Positions 1 to 11,677 of a DNA stretch of 64,000 nucleotides are shown piece after piece. Every line of letters starts with the position of its first letter. Within the stretch, counting starts at the first letter, position 1. The notes under the pieces are model-generated. The model saw nothing but the letters and a program-made list of their open reading frames with translations. It made no database searches and was not told the DNA's origin. Made by a program: the position numbers and the translations under genes. Source of the stretch: Mucidula mucida (lineage: Eukaryota; Basidiomycota; Agaricomycetes; Agaricales; Physalacriaceae); NCBI GenBank assembly GCA_015501055.1, contig JADNYV010000021.1:186001-250000 (forward strand), given 5' to 3'.

Positions 1-185
1 ACTAAAGAGCATCATCGTATTGGAGACAATCCGCGAGAGCATGATAACAGGCCAACCACTGAATGTGGCGCAGGAATAGTGTTACAGTGTGTTCCAAATG
101 CAAAAACAGAAAGAGATACAGAGCTACAGCAGTGAAGGGGATCTATGGAGAAAATGATACATATCCAAAAAGAAAAAATATATCT

Positions 186-1542
186 CTATGTAGGCTTGTA
201 GTAAATCGTCGTAACAAATTTGTTCTTGTACCGAACAGTCTCAGCCACGGCGAGCACGCGATTGCGGATGCTGCCTGTGCTGAGATGATTCAGGATGACA
301 TGACTGGGAACGGGGAGGATACTGTTGTCGTCGAAATCAGGGCATCGTCTTGGGAGAAGGTGAGGAAGACTGAGGCGGCTCGTTTAATGAACTCAAATTG
401 GGGGTGAACGCTCCGGGACCGAGAGTGCTAATATCCGTCCCGCTGGCGGTGGTGACAGGCAAGACGCGCGGTTCCTCTGCTGCTTTCTCGGGTATGGAAT
501 CGGCACGATGGCGATGGCCATGGCGCCCCCGACGCTTTTCCTTGCTGCTGTTGGAGGCATTGGAGTTGCTACCAGAGTTGAGAATTTGCTTCTCCAAGTG
601 CCTGGGAAGCATTGGAGCAGGAGGCAGAGCTGGGACGCGGGGACCACCTGTAGTCGCATTGGCGTGGTAGGACGTGATAAAGGCCTCCTCAATAGCCGCG
701 GCTTCTGTGAGCTCTAGAGGAATGACATTGGTCCAACCAACTTGGGAATGGGGTTTCGTGGGACCATTGGACGAAGAGCTCCAAAAGCTGGGGGGTCGAG
801 GGAGAGGCGTGTGCCCGGGCGGAATCATGGTTGTCGGTGGCGGCAGCGGGCTGTTTAACGCGCTAAGGCCAACACTAACGTAGTTGGCCATAGCTCCCTG
901 GTCATCCACGGCCTTTGGCATGTCATCCGTGACGAGCGACTGATCGTCGACAATAAACCGCAAATGGTGGGTACCACGAGCCAGACTGATTTTGGCGATG
1001 AAGCGGTCACCATCACGCTCCATGGGGACGAGAGTCTCCATGTCGTTGGCAAGAGCAAGAAAGACCGTACTACCGCCGCCGTTCCATACGATGGGCGTCT
1101 CTATTTCCTCGCTGCCGGGCTCTTCGGACGGGCCTGCGATGGCGAGGGGCAGCGGCAGGGTGCTACGGACAACGTTCTGCTCGTAGGAGCGCTGATTGTC
1201 TGTAAACTCGTCGGGCAGCTCGAGACTGGGATTGCTGTTGATCGACGGGGGCGGGACTGGGGGCGGCTGGGGTAGACTGCCGAGCGAGCTGCCCCATGCC
1301 GGAGACGATGGACCGCGATTTTTGGCGCGCTCGACGGGGCGGGGATTGACGCGGGGAATAGGAATAGGCTGGGGCTCGTAATAACCTTGGAGGTCGGGTA
1401 GCTCGAGCGAGCCCTTCTTGTGGCGCAGAGAGCGGTGGACGGCCCGCTGTCCCGGAGGCGGCGACGGTGCTGCCCTTTGAGGAACGCCCAGTACAGGTCG
1501 TCGGCCGTCTCTAATCTGCGAGCTTGAAGGACTGTTCCCCAT
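186..1542 (-). CDS. AMPK (Snf1 kinase) beta subunit, one frameshift
   Basis: Scaffold/regulatory subunit of the Snf1/AMPK energy-sensing kinase. From the ATG at 1542 the protein begins MGNSPSS, a classic N-myristoylation start; the upstream in-frame TTG is not used. A disordered Pro/Ser-rich N-terminus of about 140 residues is followed by the AMPK1 glycogen-binding module (roughly residues 147-227, beginning ETPIVWNGGGSTVFLALAN and including GTHHLRFIVDD). A linker and then the C-terminal ASC/AMPKBI complex-forming domain follow, ending RNRVLAVAETVRY and FVTTIYYKPT before a TAG at 186-188. That domain is read only after a one-base shift at the GGG at 340-342 (CCC on the coding strand): the main frame stops just after KTMP, while the next frame continues with DFDDNSILPVPSHV. 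I find no plausible intron there, so an extra base (error or mutation) is likely. Function is firm from two domains; intactness is uncertain. Confidence 0.9.
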
Positions 1543-2305
1543 CGTGGAAGGGCGCAAAGAAAGGCAGATGACTAAGCACGTTCCCAGTCCGTATATCCGA
1601 GTCGACTTCGCTTTCTATTCTACTTGAAAGCGATGTGGACAATGATTAATGACTAGTTGAGTGGTCAACCTACAGTACTGACGGGTTCTCGTGTTCTATC
1701 ATAATGTACCGATAATTTGCATTACTTACAGTGAGTGCTGCATTACAGATCATGTCAAAATAGACCTCTTGACTTTCAAGATGTTCCCCGCAAAGTGATG
1801 ATGAACGCGTCAGGCAAGCGAAGACGCGTTCCTCGGCTTTGGAAGAAGCGTGGCGCGTAATTGCACCCAGTCTAACTCCTTCACGATCCTAACGGCTCAG
1901 ACTTTCCTTTCGTCAATTCAAATTGTGACGACTAAATCAACAAGTTATAGAGGTTTGCGATTAACCCCGATCCTCTCAGTGAGTCCTATTGCTTTTCCAG
2001 GCGTCGACTCCACGCCAACTATTCTAAGATTTCCCATATACGGATGCACAACTACAAAAAGCTGGTCTGTTAGGCGAAGGCGAGTCCCTCCAGCGCTAAT
2101 CAAGACATTCGTCCTTCTCCTCTTGTTCAACTCTACGCAATCTATGCCATACTGACCTTCCCGCCAGGCGCATCTGAGCTCGTCACAGGGGTACTTCAAA
2201 CTATGAGGGACAATCCAGGGCTGCTGAGCGAGTCCTTTACCTTCATCCCGCGTCTAATACCACATTGATAACTTGCCGTCCAGAGCTCTCCTTGGTCGTT
2301 CTGCA
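1543..2305. other. Intergenic region, no gene assigned
   Basis: Upstream region of the AMPK beta gene (reading left) and of the hypothetical gene at 2306 (reading right). Short open frames exist around 1850-2200 on both strands, but none shows a recognisable domain or a credible start and splice pattern. Confidence 0.4.
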
Positions 2306-2906
2306 ATGGATAAACGAGGAAGGACTGAAACGTGAAAGCGCCAGCTTGCCCGTCCCAAGTAAGATCTCCGCCAGCAACACCACTGCTGTCTCCGCGTACG
2401 GTCTTGACGAGTACGAGAGGAGCTCCTATTACTATGGCATTGCCGGAGAAACCGACCACCCAGACCTCCTATACCGCTCGGACTTTGACACCACGCTGTT
2501 CCCCCGCACCCATCCCGTCAAGTCTATCCGCGGTGTCTTCAACACCCCGTCGAATAATGTTTGGAGTACTGTCGGACCCCATATTTGTGACCTAGTCAAG
2601 GCACGGAAGGTCAACTGGTCGGCCCTCGACGTAGTACGCTTCTTTACCGAGGGAGAGGAGGGCAAGGGGAGTCTCGGTCCCGTTGTCATCTGGGTTGGCG
2701 TCATTCCCGCTTCTACCTCCGCCGATACTGCTCTTGAGGTCTCAAGAGAGATCCTCACTCTCCTGCGGGAGAACGGAGTCGACGATGTTGTGGTGGAATG
2801 GCGTGAAAGCGTCCTGCAGAGGCTAGATTGCCTTAGCTTAGAGGAGCAGAAGGAATGGGCAACGAAGAAAAAGAAAGGGAAACATAAACGGCGAACAAGG
2901 CAATGA
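2306..2906 (+). CDS. Hypothetical protein, intact paralogue of the pseudogene at 9717
   Basis: I recognise no known domain. The reading frame is open to TGA at 2904-2906 and encodes about 190 residues: a DEYERSSYYYGIAGET segment, then LLYRSDFDTTLFPRTHPV, a central VWSTVGPHICDLVKARKVNWSAL, then GPVVIWVGVIPASTSADTAL and EILTLLRENGVDDVVVEWRES, and a very basic Lys/Arg tail (KKKKGKHKRRTRQ). The same order of blocks is found at 9717-10210, which supports real coding. The start is unresolved: the frame holds no ATG, and the nearest candidate (ATG at 2306) is one base out of frame, so either an extra A in the AAA that follows or an upstream exon is needed. Function unknown; inferred only to be a member of a small duplicated family. 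Confidence 0.55.
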
Positions 2907-3146
2907 GCTGTTCAGTATTCTCGAGAACTGGGCAGTCAACAGAGATAGGTCATGAACAACGTCTAAGATACTACCCAAACGGCCCGAAAATGTGCTTTGG
3001 TGTACGACATATCGCGCCATGAAAGGGCTAAAGTCCTGCGCCTAGCAGAATCACCTAGACTATAGCTGATCACCACCTTCTCGCTGAACTTTGCGAGTAT
3101 GCGACGTCAAACTCGTCTCACATCAGGGTTCTTTAACAGCCTCATA

Positions 3147-3171
3147 CTGTACGTGAGTGTATGGATGCAAC
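3147..3171. repeat. Left terminal inverted repeat of MITE
   Basis: 25 bp, perfect inverted match to 3448-3472; preceded by TA. Confidence 0.8.
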
Positions 3172-3447
3172 CACCACGTGACCCATAACGCTTCCAATGG
3201 GTGCAACGGGTGTGGCGCTATGCGTTATGGTTGCACTTTGGTGAGATGGACCAAGCAGTGCCAAGGTGGTATTAGGCCCCGAGGGCGGCGCGGCCGTAAC
3301 AAGAAAAATTCATCATTAAATGCTAGAAATTTTCAATTTTTCTTCAATTACTGTGGACCGTAACCCCCCGACCTGTGCAACGGACCCTTCGTTTAGCGTT
3401 ACGCAACGTCGCAAGTTCAACACAACGACCCCTGCGTGATGCGTTAC

Positions 3448-3472
3448 GTTGCATCCATACACTCACGTACAG
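3448..3472. repeat. Right terminal inverted repeat of MITE
   Basis: 25 bp, perfect inverted match to 3147-3171; followed by TA. Confidence 0.8.
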
Positions 3473-3787
3473 TATATGTGCTGCATTTTAGGGCCTCGTG
3501 GGCAATGCCGTTGATCTCGGCGCATTTCGACTTTTCTTTCTTCTAAGCGTGCCACAAAGGCCGACCTGTTAAGTTCGACAACAAAGCTTGATGGAAGACG
3601 TCAACCCCACCAACCTTGCGCCGTGCGGTCCAATGTTACGCCGTCCTCGTTTCCTTTGCTCAAGGCATCGCATCCATCGAGCTCGGTACAACTTGGGTGG
3701 CGACAAGGCTCTCATGAAACAAAGGAGATGTACGACGAACGGCATTCTGTGCTTTCCAAATTGTTTTGGAGTATTTCATTGCAACGA

Positions 3788-5360
3788 TTATGACTTGGTA
3801 ATCTGCTGCATTCCTTTTGCCTTATCGAGCTCTTCCACAATCTCAAAACAAACTTCCTTGAGTGCCTTCCCAAATTTCTCGAAATCGGATAACTGCAAAA
3901 AAGAAACATCAGAATTGTAGACCACGCGTGTGGGGGGGCATGAGACGAACGTCGTTGAACACCTGCGCGCTGCACCTTGTCCACCAGAGCTGGTTGTGGT
4001 AGTACTGCGCACCGAACATGTTCCTCTTGACGAGGAGTTTCTCTTTGAACATCATGTCCATTTCGGCATACGCGTAGTTTGGCGGTATGGGGAGTTGGAC
4101 GTTGACCTTGTTAAGCGTCGAAAAGGGAACTGACAGCTGTAAGAGAGAGATACATACCATAGCCGCTGTGAACTCGCCATCGGGATCCATGAGACGCGTC
4201 CCAAAGATCTCCACCAGCTTCTTCCCGCCCTCGATGGCAAGCTTGTGACAGTAGTCATTGATTTTGTGTTCGCCACCGAGCCATGAACGGAAGGCAAGTG
4301 CGTCGGGAACCGTCAAATATGGAACCCAATCGATGGTGCCGTTCCCTGCATACGAATGTGAGCAAGATTACACGAGTCCCTGATAAAACCTACATTCATA
4401 TTGGTCTACAAAGTTGTATTCCCCTTCCTTACGGTCTTTGGGGGAGATGTACGAGTGGGCCGTCGGGATTGAGGACGTGACAATGTGTTGATTGCGCTTC
4501 GGGACATACATCACCGCCACGCTGCGTTTCGCGAAGAGCCATTTGTGGCAGTTCTACAAACGATGAATGAATTGCATCGGAAGAAAAATATGGCCTACGG
4601 ATATCCAAAAATCTGGTTTGACCTCATCCAGGTTGATGTCAACTTGCTGCCCAATGACATGGGCTGCGTCAACGATGCTATAAACGTCCTGTTCCCGACA
4701 CGCTGCAGTCATATCTTCCCATGGAAGCAGACAACCGGGGTTGCTTATAAGTCCATCAATCACCGCGACAATCTTTGCATTCGGACCTGCGCTCGCGCGC
4801 ACCGAAGCAAGATGCTTGCGCCACGCCGCGCTAACCTCTGCGTGGCTCGTCGGAAAGAGTATAGAGAATTGAGACACCGAGGGATGCGGAGGGATATCCG
4901 AGAGGTATGCGCGGTCTTGTTTATAGAATTGTACGTGGTGTTGCAGATGACTATAACGTCGCCCTCGTTCCAGATGAAGTTTCTCATGACGGTGTTGATT
5001 CCGTGGGAAGCGTTGGGGACCAAGACTACTTCGTCGACGTCCTTTACGCCGATGAGGGAGGCGAGCTGTTCGCGCGCAGCGACGAGCTTGGGTTGGTACT
5101 TGAGGCGAAGCCATAGATCGGGGCAGGACTCGATTTGGTCGCCTAGTTCAATACATGCGTCGCGCACCGGGCGTGGACACGATCCATACGAGCCTTGTCG
5201 CGTTTTTTAAGCCGAGAGGAAGATGACGGATATAGAACGCACCATGATTTAGATTAACGTAGTTCGGATCGAATAGAAAGAACGGAAGGATAGCGTGTCC
5301 AAAAGGAGGAGGGGGTGATGAATTGTAAGGTTGGTTCATTTGCGAAGTTGAGTTGCCCAT
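3788..5360 (-). CDS. Class V aminotransferase-fold PLP enzyme (isopenicillin-N-epimerase-like), one frameshift
   Basis: PLP-dependent enzyme of the aminotransferase class V superfamily, probably about 440 residues; the substrate cannot be told from sequence. Exon 1 starts at ATG 5360 and ends in NLNH; an intron (donor GTGCGT at 5242, acceptor at 5194) joins it to [19 protein letters not shown]. Then follow [43 protein letters not shown] and [20 protein letters not shown] (the Asp that contacts the PLP ring nitrogen). After another intron comes [10 protein letters not shown], whose Lys is the expected Schiff-base residue. Further introns lie near 4349-4395 and 4099-4154, and the last exon ends [11 protein letters not shown]. 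The frame slips by one base near 4905-4911, between NSINKTA and [10 protein letters not shown], with no intron to explain it. Family assignment is strong; an error or recent mutation explains the shift. Confidence 0.85.
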
Positions 5361-6424
5361 GACAAGAGCTGAGGATGTTGTGCGCTTAAAACGCTAGCGA
5401 TCGATGACTCACGCACCTCCCAAGTGCCTGCCCAGAGATAAGGACCACATGGGTCGGGGAATTTCCTGGCCATTTATGTCTTCAGGTTGCTGCAGGTGTC
5501 AGAGCACGAAACGCGCAATACTCTGTCAATCTCTGCAATCTGATTGCCGTGGACAGAAGAAGAGGAGGATCGTCATCAAGTTTAGGTGAAAAAAAAAGTA
5601 TCATACTATCATTCTCGGTGAAGTCAACTCCTCGTGCGAGATGCTGACTGTGCCGCTGATACCGGTGTACCGAGTGCGGCTTCCACGCGCGCAAATGATA
5701 TATCTTGCGCCACATCGACTGTAAGGCTTGTCAATGTCACCAATGCTACCAAACTCCGAGCGTGGATAATTTGCTATTCTTCTGTACCGGACCGTCTTTT
5801 TTAGTACCGCGTCGACGGATGGTCTCTGGACAAATCTTGCAGGCCATCACTCCCTGGTATGGTGTTTTTTTGGATGCGCGCTACGGCGCGCCAGCGCCGT
5901 AATGGTCTCTGTCTGATATCACCGAGCCTCTAACCGCGTGGAAGGAAAAATGGGAAGTGTCGGTAAAATGCGTTCAAAGCACACTGACCCTGGTATGAAC
6001 CGTATGGTGTTATAATCTTGTGTTGCTAAGAGGGACAAACATAAATGCTCACACAAGACAGATAGGCTTAGACAGCCAGTAGAGATAGTATAGAGAGTAT
6101 TCGAGAGTTTTATAGCCAGCTAGTTGAGAGATGCCGATTATGCAAGGCTTCAACGCATCAAGGTTAAGTACTTATTTCAGCCGTCGAAGGCAGCGAGTTG
6201 GATTGGAGCCAAAGCGGTCTATTATCAAGGTACTTACGCTACGACCTGGTGGTGCTAGGTGCTATATTCAAGGAGCTACGGCCCATTCCAGTAGTCGAAC
6301 TAGTGAACGCGATGTAATGTGGCCGGCAGAGTTCGGCAGAAATCCCAAATGGGCAAAAGTTCAAAAGTTCGCACGAGTCAGTACCCCAGGCGAAAGTCTC
6401 TGATTGCATACCATCAGGACGCTC
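5361..6424. other. Intergenic region with one perfect hairpin
   Basis: Shared upstream region of the aminotransferase (-) and the DUF6535 gene (+), about 1.06 kb. No convincing gene. It contains a hairpin at 5882-5901 (TACGGCGC stem, four-base loop, GCGCCGTA). Confidence 0.4.
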
Positions 6425-9215
6425 ATGTCAGTCCGCGAAGTATCCGACGGCGGTGAAGAAATGGCTGCGACTGGGTCTGCTCCCAGCCTCGCAACTGAGG
6501 CCATCGCGACATTGCATGCCGACGACTTCCAGCCAAGTGCTGCATCGGTACCCCCACCCACGCAGCCCACGAAAACGTTCTTTGGGCTGGCACAGGACTC
6601 TCAAAGGCAGGGCACTTCGAGACCTGTCTTCAATGATGACTATGTGGCGCGATTTCCGGAGCCGGATCCCTACGGCCAGGAAACTGCGCCCAATGCGAGA
6701 GCATGGCGCGTGTATGTCGAAGAAGCCGCCGCTTTTGACGAGAATATGATTGGTCAATCCCGCGATGGTCTAGATGTAATGCTTGTATTCGTAAGTACTT
6801 TCGTATTACAAGTACTTGTTCAGCTCGCCGTGTCCGATGGCGCAACGGTGAATGTCACGACTCCCTCTATAAATCCCGCTGAGAAATTCGAGCCTGATGC
6901 CATCGACGTTTGGATAAACGGACTGTGGGTTGTTAGTCTCACTACCAGCCTCGTCGTTGCTCTCGCCGCCGTTCTGGTAAAGCAATGGCTGCTCCGGTAC
7001 ATAAGCTTTCCCTCCGGCACATGGCGCGTTCGTATCATTGTTGGAATGCTCCCCATCATCATGCACATCTCTCTTATGCTTTTCTTTGCTGGCCTTGCCC
7101 TTTTCTATGTCCCATTGCGCGCCTCGCTCGCATGGACAGTTGGCACAATCGCGGTCCTTGTCTGTGTGCTCTACCTCGTTAGCAACACACTTCCTATCAT
7201 TTTCCCCCAGTGTCCGTATCAGACACCACTCACCGACTTCATCCATCGTGTCTGTCAAATTGTTCCGTTCGGTGTACAGTCTATTGGACATTATTGTTTT
7301 GCCACGTATCGTAGCATCCGTAAGCTGGCTGTTCCATCACAGCAGCAGTCTTCTATGGCTTCGGATCATTTGCAGAGCAAACTGAAGTCATTGACCCAGA
7401 TAGAGTCCGACACAGTCCGCGACGCGCATGCCACTCTTTGCGTCGATGCTCTTGATTGGCTGTATCAGATGTCGTCAAACCCGACCGTCCATACCCTTGT
7501 CTTACATAGCATGAGTGGGCTTCCTGCCGCATCGCGCTCTTATGCTGTGACGAAATGGAGTGATGCCACGGATATGCAGATTCGGCATCATCAACTACTT
7601 CAGCAAGCCTCACAGATTCCTGGTCAACCGTGGGTACTGGAGCGCCTCTGCCGTTCTATTTTGTTCCTTCCCATGGGCATTGAAGGGGTTTCAATGAAAG
7701 ACGTCTTCATTGAGGATTCCGGTGATTTGGATCCACGTATCGAAGCTGCTATATGGCTCTCAGCCTACGAGTCTCACACTCTCTATCGCTATCCTCATTA
7801 GCCACGATGATAACTCTATCGATTTCTTCATTAGACACTCTGAGGTGCTCATGCATCCTCTCATTTGGGAAGGAATAATCTGTTTGGTGCTTAATGAATT
7901 TGACTGTCACAAGCACTCGGGCGTTAATGAATTCTCGTTGGCTCAAGTCTTATCCTTGGTCATTGTTCCACCACTCGCTACTGGTCCCAGTGCGTCGTTG
8001 ATGACCGGTCCGCAAGTCATCTGGATGCGTCTCCAATCGCGATTTTGGGACACAATTCTCGAAACGCGCCTCTTGGCGCCTTACGACAGCGCGCTCCACG
8101 CGCCCATCTCTTCATACCATAGAACCCTGATCGCCGCTGGGAAGCTGGCCCTTTTCAATATTCGACAGTACCGCGATGTCATAGACGACTTCACAATAGC
8201 ACAACACCAACATCTCGAGCTCCTTACTTGCGTTGTGAGACTCATCACACGTCCCACTAAGGAGCCGAATACAAGGTTTTTGGATGCCGTATCTACATGA
8301 CTACCTACTGGTGGATTTTGACTTGTTGATCAGTGTTCTAGAGGAGTTTCGAGATGTCTCCGTCTCGAGCAGCCTCCCCTTGTGGCTAGATCACATTTAC
8401 TCGTTTTACGTTCAGTCCTCCCGCCTGCCTGAATTCCACTTTCCGGGCCTCGACTGCTTTCTCCAAGGCTGGGCAGGTTTCTATGACTGTGTTCAGTATG
8501 ATTTTGACTTCAGTTATTATCAAGTATCAAAGCTCAAGACGCCCATAAACGTAATGGGTAATGCATTGTTTCGTGGTCACGAGGAAGCATACCAAATTTT
8601 CGTTAGCAGAGGGTGGATGGGAATCATCTTCACCAACTGGGCGATATGTGGCCAAATGTATGGTGACTTGTCTTGGGTTATCACAGGCTATGTCAGAGGT
8701 CTTTTTGCTATGACATCGAACTCGAGCTGTCGCGAATTCTGCGAATATCTCCACCAACCGCAGAACCTCTTACTTGCTTTCATCCTGATGGTTGAGCCAC
8801 GGGCTACCGCCGCCAGACTGTGCAACTTTTCTCCCCTTGACGATCCTGTCATACAGCTCGCCAAAATCTGCCCAACTCATACATCATGGAACGACTGTGA
8901 TACGACCCTAAAAGCCTTTCTTGCGTGGGCCCAATCACCAAGCCCAGAGCTATCTCTCTTCCCGTGGCCACACTCTCTACAGTTTCTCGAGACCACAGAG
9001 GCATTCCGCACATATCCCTTGGTGAAATGGATTGCACGCCGATTTAGTTCTCGAGTTATGCAAGAAAAATTGGTAGCAGCTTTGAGAGTACTACACGAAG
9101 TCTTGGAAAACGCTGAACATGTCAGTCTTATTACTCTTGGATGTGGAGGACCTACTTTACTGACGAATTTCTCGCTCAGGTCGACGGGGTCTTGATGCCC
9201 GATCTCGAAGCTTGA
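6425..9215 (+). CDS. DUF6535 membrane protein, two frameshifts
   Basis: Member of the basidiomycete-expanded DUF6535 family of unknown function, known for an N-terminal domain with several transmembrane helices. ATG at 6425 (a TTG at 6404 is in frame but not a normal eukaryotic start). The acidic segment AWRVYVEEAAAFDENMIGQS and RDGLDVMLVF are followed by hydrophobic helices containing NGLWVVSLTTSLVVALAAVL, VKQWLLRYIS and IIVGMLPIIMHISLMLFFAG. The early part of the domain seems short, perhaps through an unspliced intron at 6791-6828. The long C-terminal region is soluble and helical. Frame changes near 7770-7800 and in the TTTTT at 8276-8280 join three open frames into one product. A final intron (9130-9180) gives the ending VDGVLMPDLEA. 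Family call rests on the TM domain; function unknown. Confidence 0.7.
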
Positions 9216-9716
9216 CGCAGCATCAAGTTCCGTAGCGTCAGATGGAGATCGGCGCGGCACAATGGACACCTAATACTACCAGATCAATACTATTCACAGG
9301 ACGAGTCGTAGTACCATATTCAATACCGCTAGCGATACAGTGAATTTGAATATACCCGGCTTCGAAATGTAAGTCTTACATAGAAATCGTAGGATGCCTT
9401 GCATCCATACCCTTCGGCGGTCGGAGGCATCAACCAGGTCGCTACCCAATAGTAGTCTACCGTGCCACCCTATGCTTTGCCTCTGGGTGGTATAGCCGTG
9501 ATCATGACTTGTCTTACACTCAGACCACGAGAACGTTCACATCAAATCGCTCTTGCGGCGGACGCCGAAACAGCAATCTCCCCGCAACACGCATAATTTT
9601 GGTATGGAGCGACCAGACATGGGTACAGGCGTCGTAGACACGATGCGGATGTGCAGACAATTCAAACACTCCAAAGCCATCTATAAAGTATTTCTGACGC
9701 CCTCAATTTCACAGCC
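9216..9716. other. Intergenic region
   Basis: Roughly 500 bp between the DUF6535 gene and the decayed paralogue; nothing recognisable apart from probable promoter sequence (TATAAAGTATTT near 9681, about 35 bp before the ATG at 9717). Confidence 0.35.
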
Positions 9717-10210
9717 ATGAGCGGCGAAACTACGTCGTCCAATCTCCCCGCCCCCACTGCCTCCGCGTACACACCCGATGAGTTCGAGAGCGAACACTAT
9801 TACAATGGCATGAATGGAGATCGGCCCCATGCAAAACTCGTATACGGTTCGGACCATGAAATCCCCTTCCCGCGCACCCATCTCCCCGTCAGGACGCTTC
9901 ACCCTGGCGGCTCCAAAACTGCGTTGAGAGATGTCTGGAATACCACCCTCGGTCGTCAAGTTTCTGACATACTCAGTGCACGGAACATCAACTGGTCGTC
10001 CATAGCTTTTCCACCCATGTACCGCCGGAGGAGGATTAGTGGGAGGGGACTCGCGGTCCCACTATCCTTTGGGTTGGCGTCAATCCAGGTACTACCTCCG
10101 CCGATGCGGCCCACGAGGCCATCCAAGAGATCCTCACCCTTCTGCGGGAGAAAGAAATCGACGATGTTGGGGTTGAATACCGGGAGTCGGTCGTGGGTCA
10201 CAAGCTCTAA
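9717..10210 (+). pseudogene. Decayed paralogue of the gene at 2306
   Basis: Starts with a clean ATG at 9717 and repeats the block order of 2306-2906: DEFESEHYYNGM, KLVYGSDHEIPFPRTHLPV, VWNTTLGRQVSDILSARNIN, then (in another frame) GPTILWVGVNPGTTSADAAH, EILTLLREKEIDDVGVEYRE and a TAA at 10208-10210. Between the two halves, at about 10000-10060, the frame must change and the second frame also contains a TAG, so at least two lesions are needed. It lacks the Lys/Arg tail of the intact copy. I infer a dispersed duplication followed by decay; a sequencing error alone would not explain both lesions. Confidence 0.65.
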
Positions 10211-11089
10211 ATCTTCCTGGAGAGGGGCAGAGCGAAAGGGCAAGGGGAAAAGAGAAAGGCAAAAAAGGGAAACGCCGAGCACTGAGGCAATGAATTAGAT
10301 AGACCTGTACGGAATTATCTCTATACAAATGTCAACTTTAACCTGCAACCAAAGTCCTGGTATATATATCCATCCCAACGTGAAGATTGTTTCCTGCATC
10401 AGACTAAGTCGGCCGTAAGTCAGTAGATACAACTCACGATGTGACTATTCCAAGAGACCTGAGCTCCCACATCTGGCACAGATGTTACGAATGGTAGAGG
10501 TCGCACCCAAGCCAGCTCCACTCTGGACACAACAGGGACACAACAAGGCCGCTTCGACCAGCAATCAAGCTACGTACTGCACGCCCTACAGCTTCGGATA
10601 ATATTAAAGGACGTCGACTGCTACCGGACCAACTAGACAGCCTATACATGCATACCCCAGAAAATGCAGAGCGACTAGCACAGGATGCAGAGGCAAAACT
10701 ATAGGGCAAGACGGCGATATGGGAACGGCGCGCGACGTACGAGCACGTTCTTGCTGGGCGCATACGGTGAAGCGAGTCTTTTACAAGCTGGAATGAATCC
10801 TGTTTCAAGACCTGTCAGCGCTCAGCGGTGTCCATGTTAGCGCCCACAGGCCATCGGAGACAGATGTAAAAATTCTTGAAACAAGTATTCACTTACAATA
10901 AATGCATATTGCACCTCCACTTCCGACAACAGATCGGAATCTAACTCAAAGGCAACGCGTAGTCAGAAACCGGATGAAGGAATATGTAATGTTCATAAAG
11001 ATACAACCACGGAAGTACCAAGGAATAGAACGTCTATTGAGCTTCAGTTCTTTGATTCGAGGACAAGTTCGACGATGGGAGGCAGATCT
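10211..11089. other. Intergenic region with a degenerate ORF fragment
   Basis: One + strand frame at about 10600-10800 reads protein-like (DQLDSLYMHTPENAERLAQD, then GKTAIWERRATYEHVLAGRI) but holds two internal stops, TAG replacing what looks like Trp and a TGA. It may be a relic of a transposon or gene; no family could be named. The rest shows nothing. Confidence 0.3.
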
Positions 11090-11677
11090 TTAGTCCTTCC
11101 TGCGTATCCGTCCAAAGAAATTGGATTTCTTTTCACTGCTGATACTGGAGGAGGAGGAGTGACGCTTCATTTCCGGCGCCGTGGGAGACAGTGTGGGGGA
11201 TGAGTTTGCAGAGCCGAACGAGGACGCGTTCATCGCCTTGACTATGCCGCTACGAATAAGGAACACGTCAGGTTTGTACGAGCATGAGCCTTCAGTGTAA
11301 GCTTACCGTTGAGTAGCGTCGATGTAATCCTCCCGATTGACTCTCTTATTTGTTTTGACGGATACACCTCCTTGCGAGATGTGGTAGCCTCTGTCCTTCA
11401 GCCTGTTGGATGATGTGAGAGGAAGCGGAAAAGAAAAAAGACACAACGAACTTGTCCTTTGTCGAAGCCACGCCCTGCGTAACTGACTCCCACAACTTGA
11501 TAACGCCGTAGAGCGCGCCGCCACATATGCCAAGAGTCTAACATACGTTGAGCGGGCGCACATACGACCCTTTATAATGGATTCAAACCATGAATAATGA
11601 AAAGAAGTCAACCCTTCGTAAACGGTCAGTCTCTAGTAGAAACACAATCCATTCAAACTTCCGTACCAGGTGGCCAT
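11090..11677 (-). CDS. Small conserved hypothetical protein, about 110 residues
   Basis: Four exons can be assembled. ATG at 11677 has good context (ACAATGGCC). Later exons encode LWESVTQGVASTKDKLKDRG, then YHISQGGVSVKTNKRVNRED and YIDATQRGIVKAMNASSFGS, followed by a Ser/Pro/Thr-rich segment and a basic end (KKSNFFGRIRRKD) before TAA at 11090-11092. Introns: about 11400-11448 (donor GTTCGT, acceptor CAG), 11255-11308 (GTAAGC/TAG) and about 11500-11550 (GTATGT/AAG). The first exon junction (between about 11580 and 11660) is uncertain. No TM helix or signal peptide. The charged GGVSVKTNKR/REDYIDATQR core looks conserved and helical, but I cannot name a function. Confidence 0.6.

Larger units (their letters stand above)
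3147..3472. mobile_element. MITE-like element with 25-bp terminal inverted repeats and TA target duplication
   Basis: A 326-bp segment bounded by perfect 25-bp inverted repeats: 3147-3171 begins CTGTACGTGAGTGTATGG and its reverse complement occupies 3448-3472. TA flanks both ends (3145-3146 and 3473-3474), as expected for a Tc1/mariner-type target-site duplication. The interior has no transposase-length frame and contains related motifs built on GCGTTAYG/GTTGCA. Size, TIRs and TA duplication fit a non-autonomous miniature element moved by a Tc1/mariner-like transposase; the autonomous partner is not in the window. Confidence 0.75.

Noticed and set aside
6791..6828. A 21-38 bp mini-intron in the DUF6535 gene
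   Set aside because: Well below the 46-60 bp intron size seen throughout; the frame is open through it, so I left it unspliced and noted the short domain.
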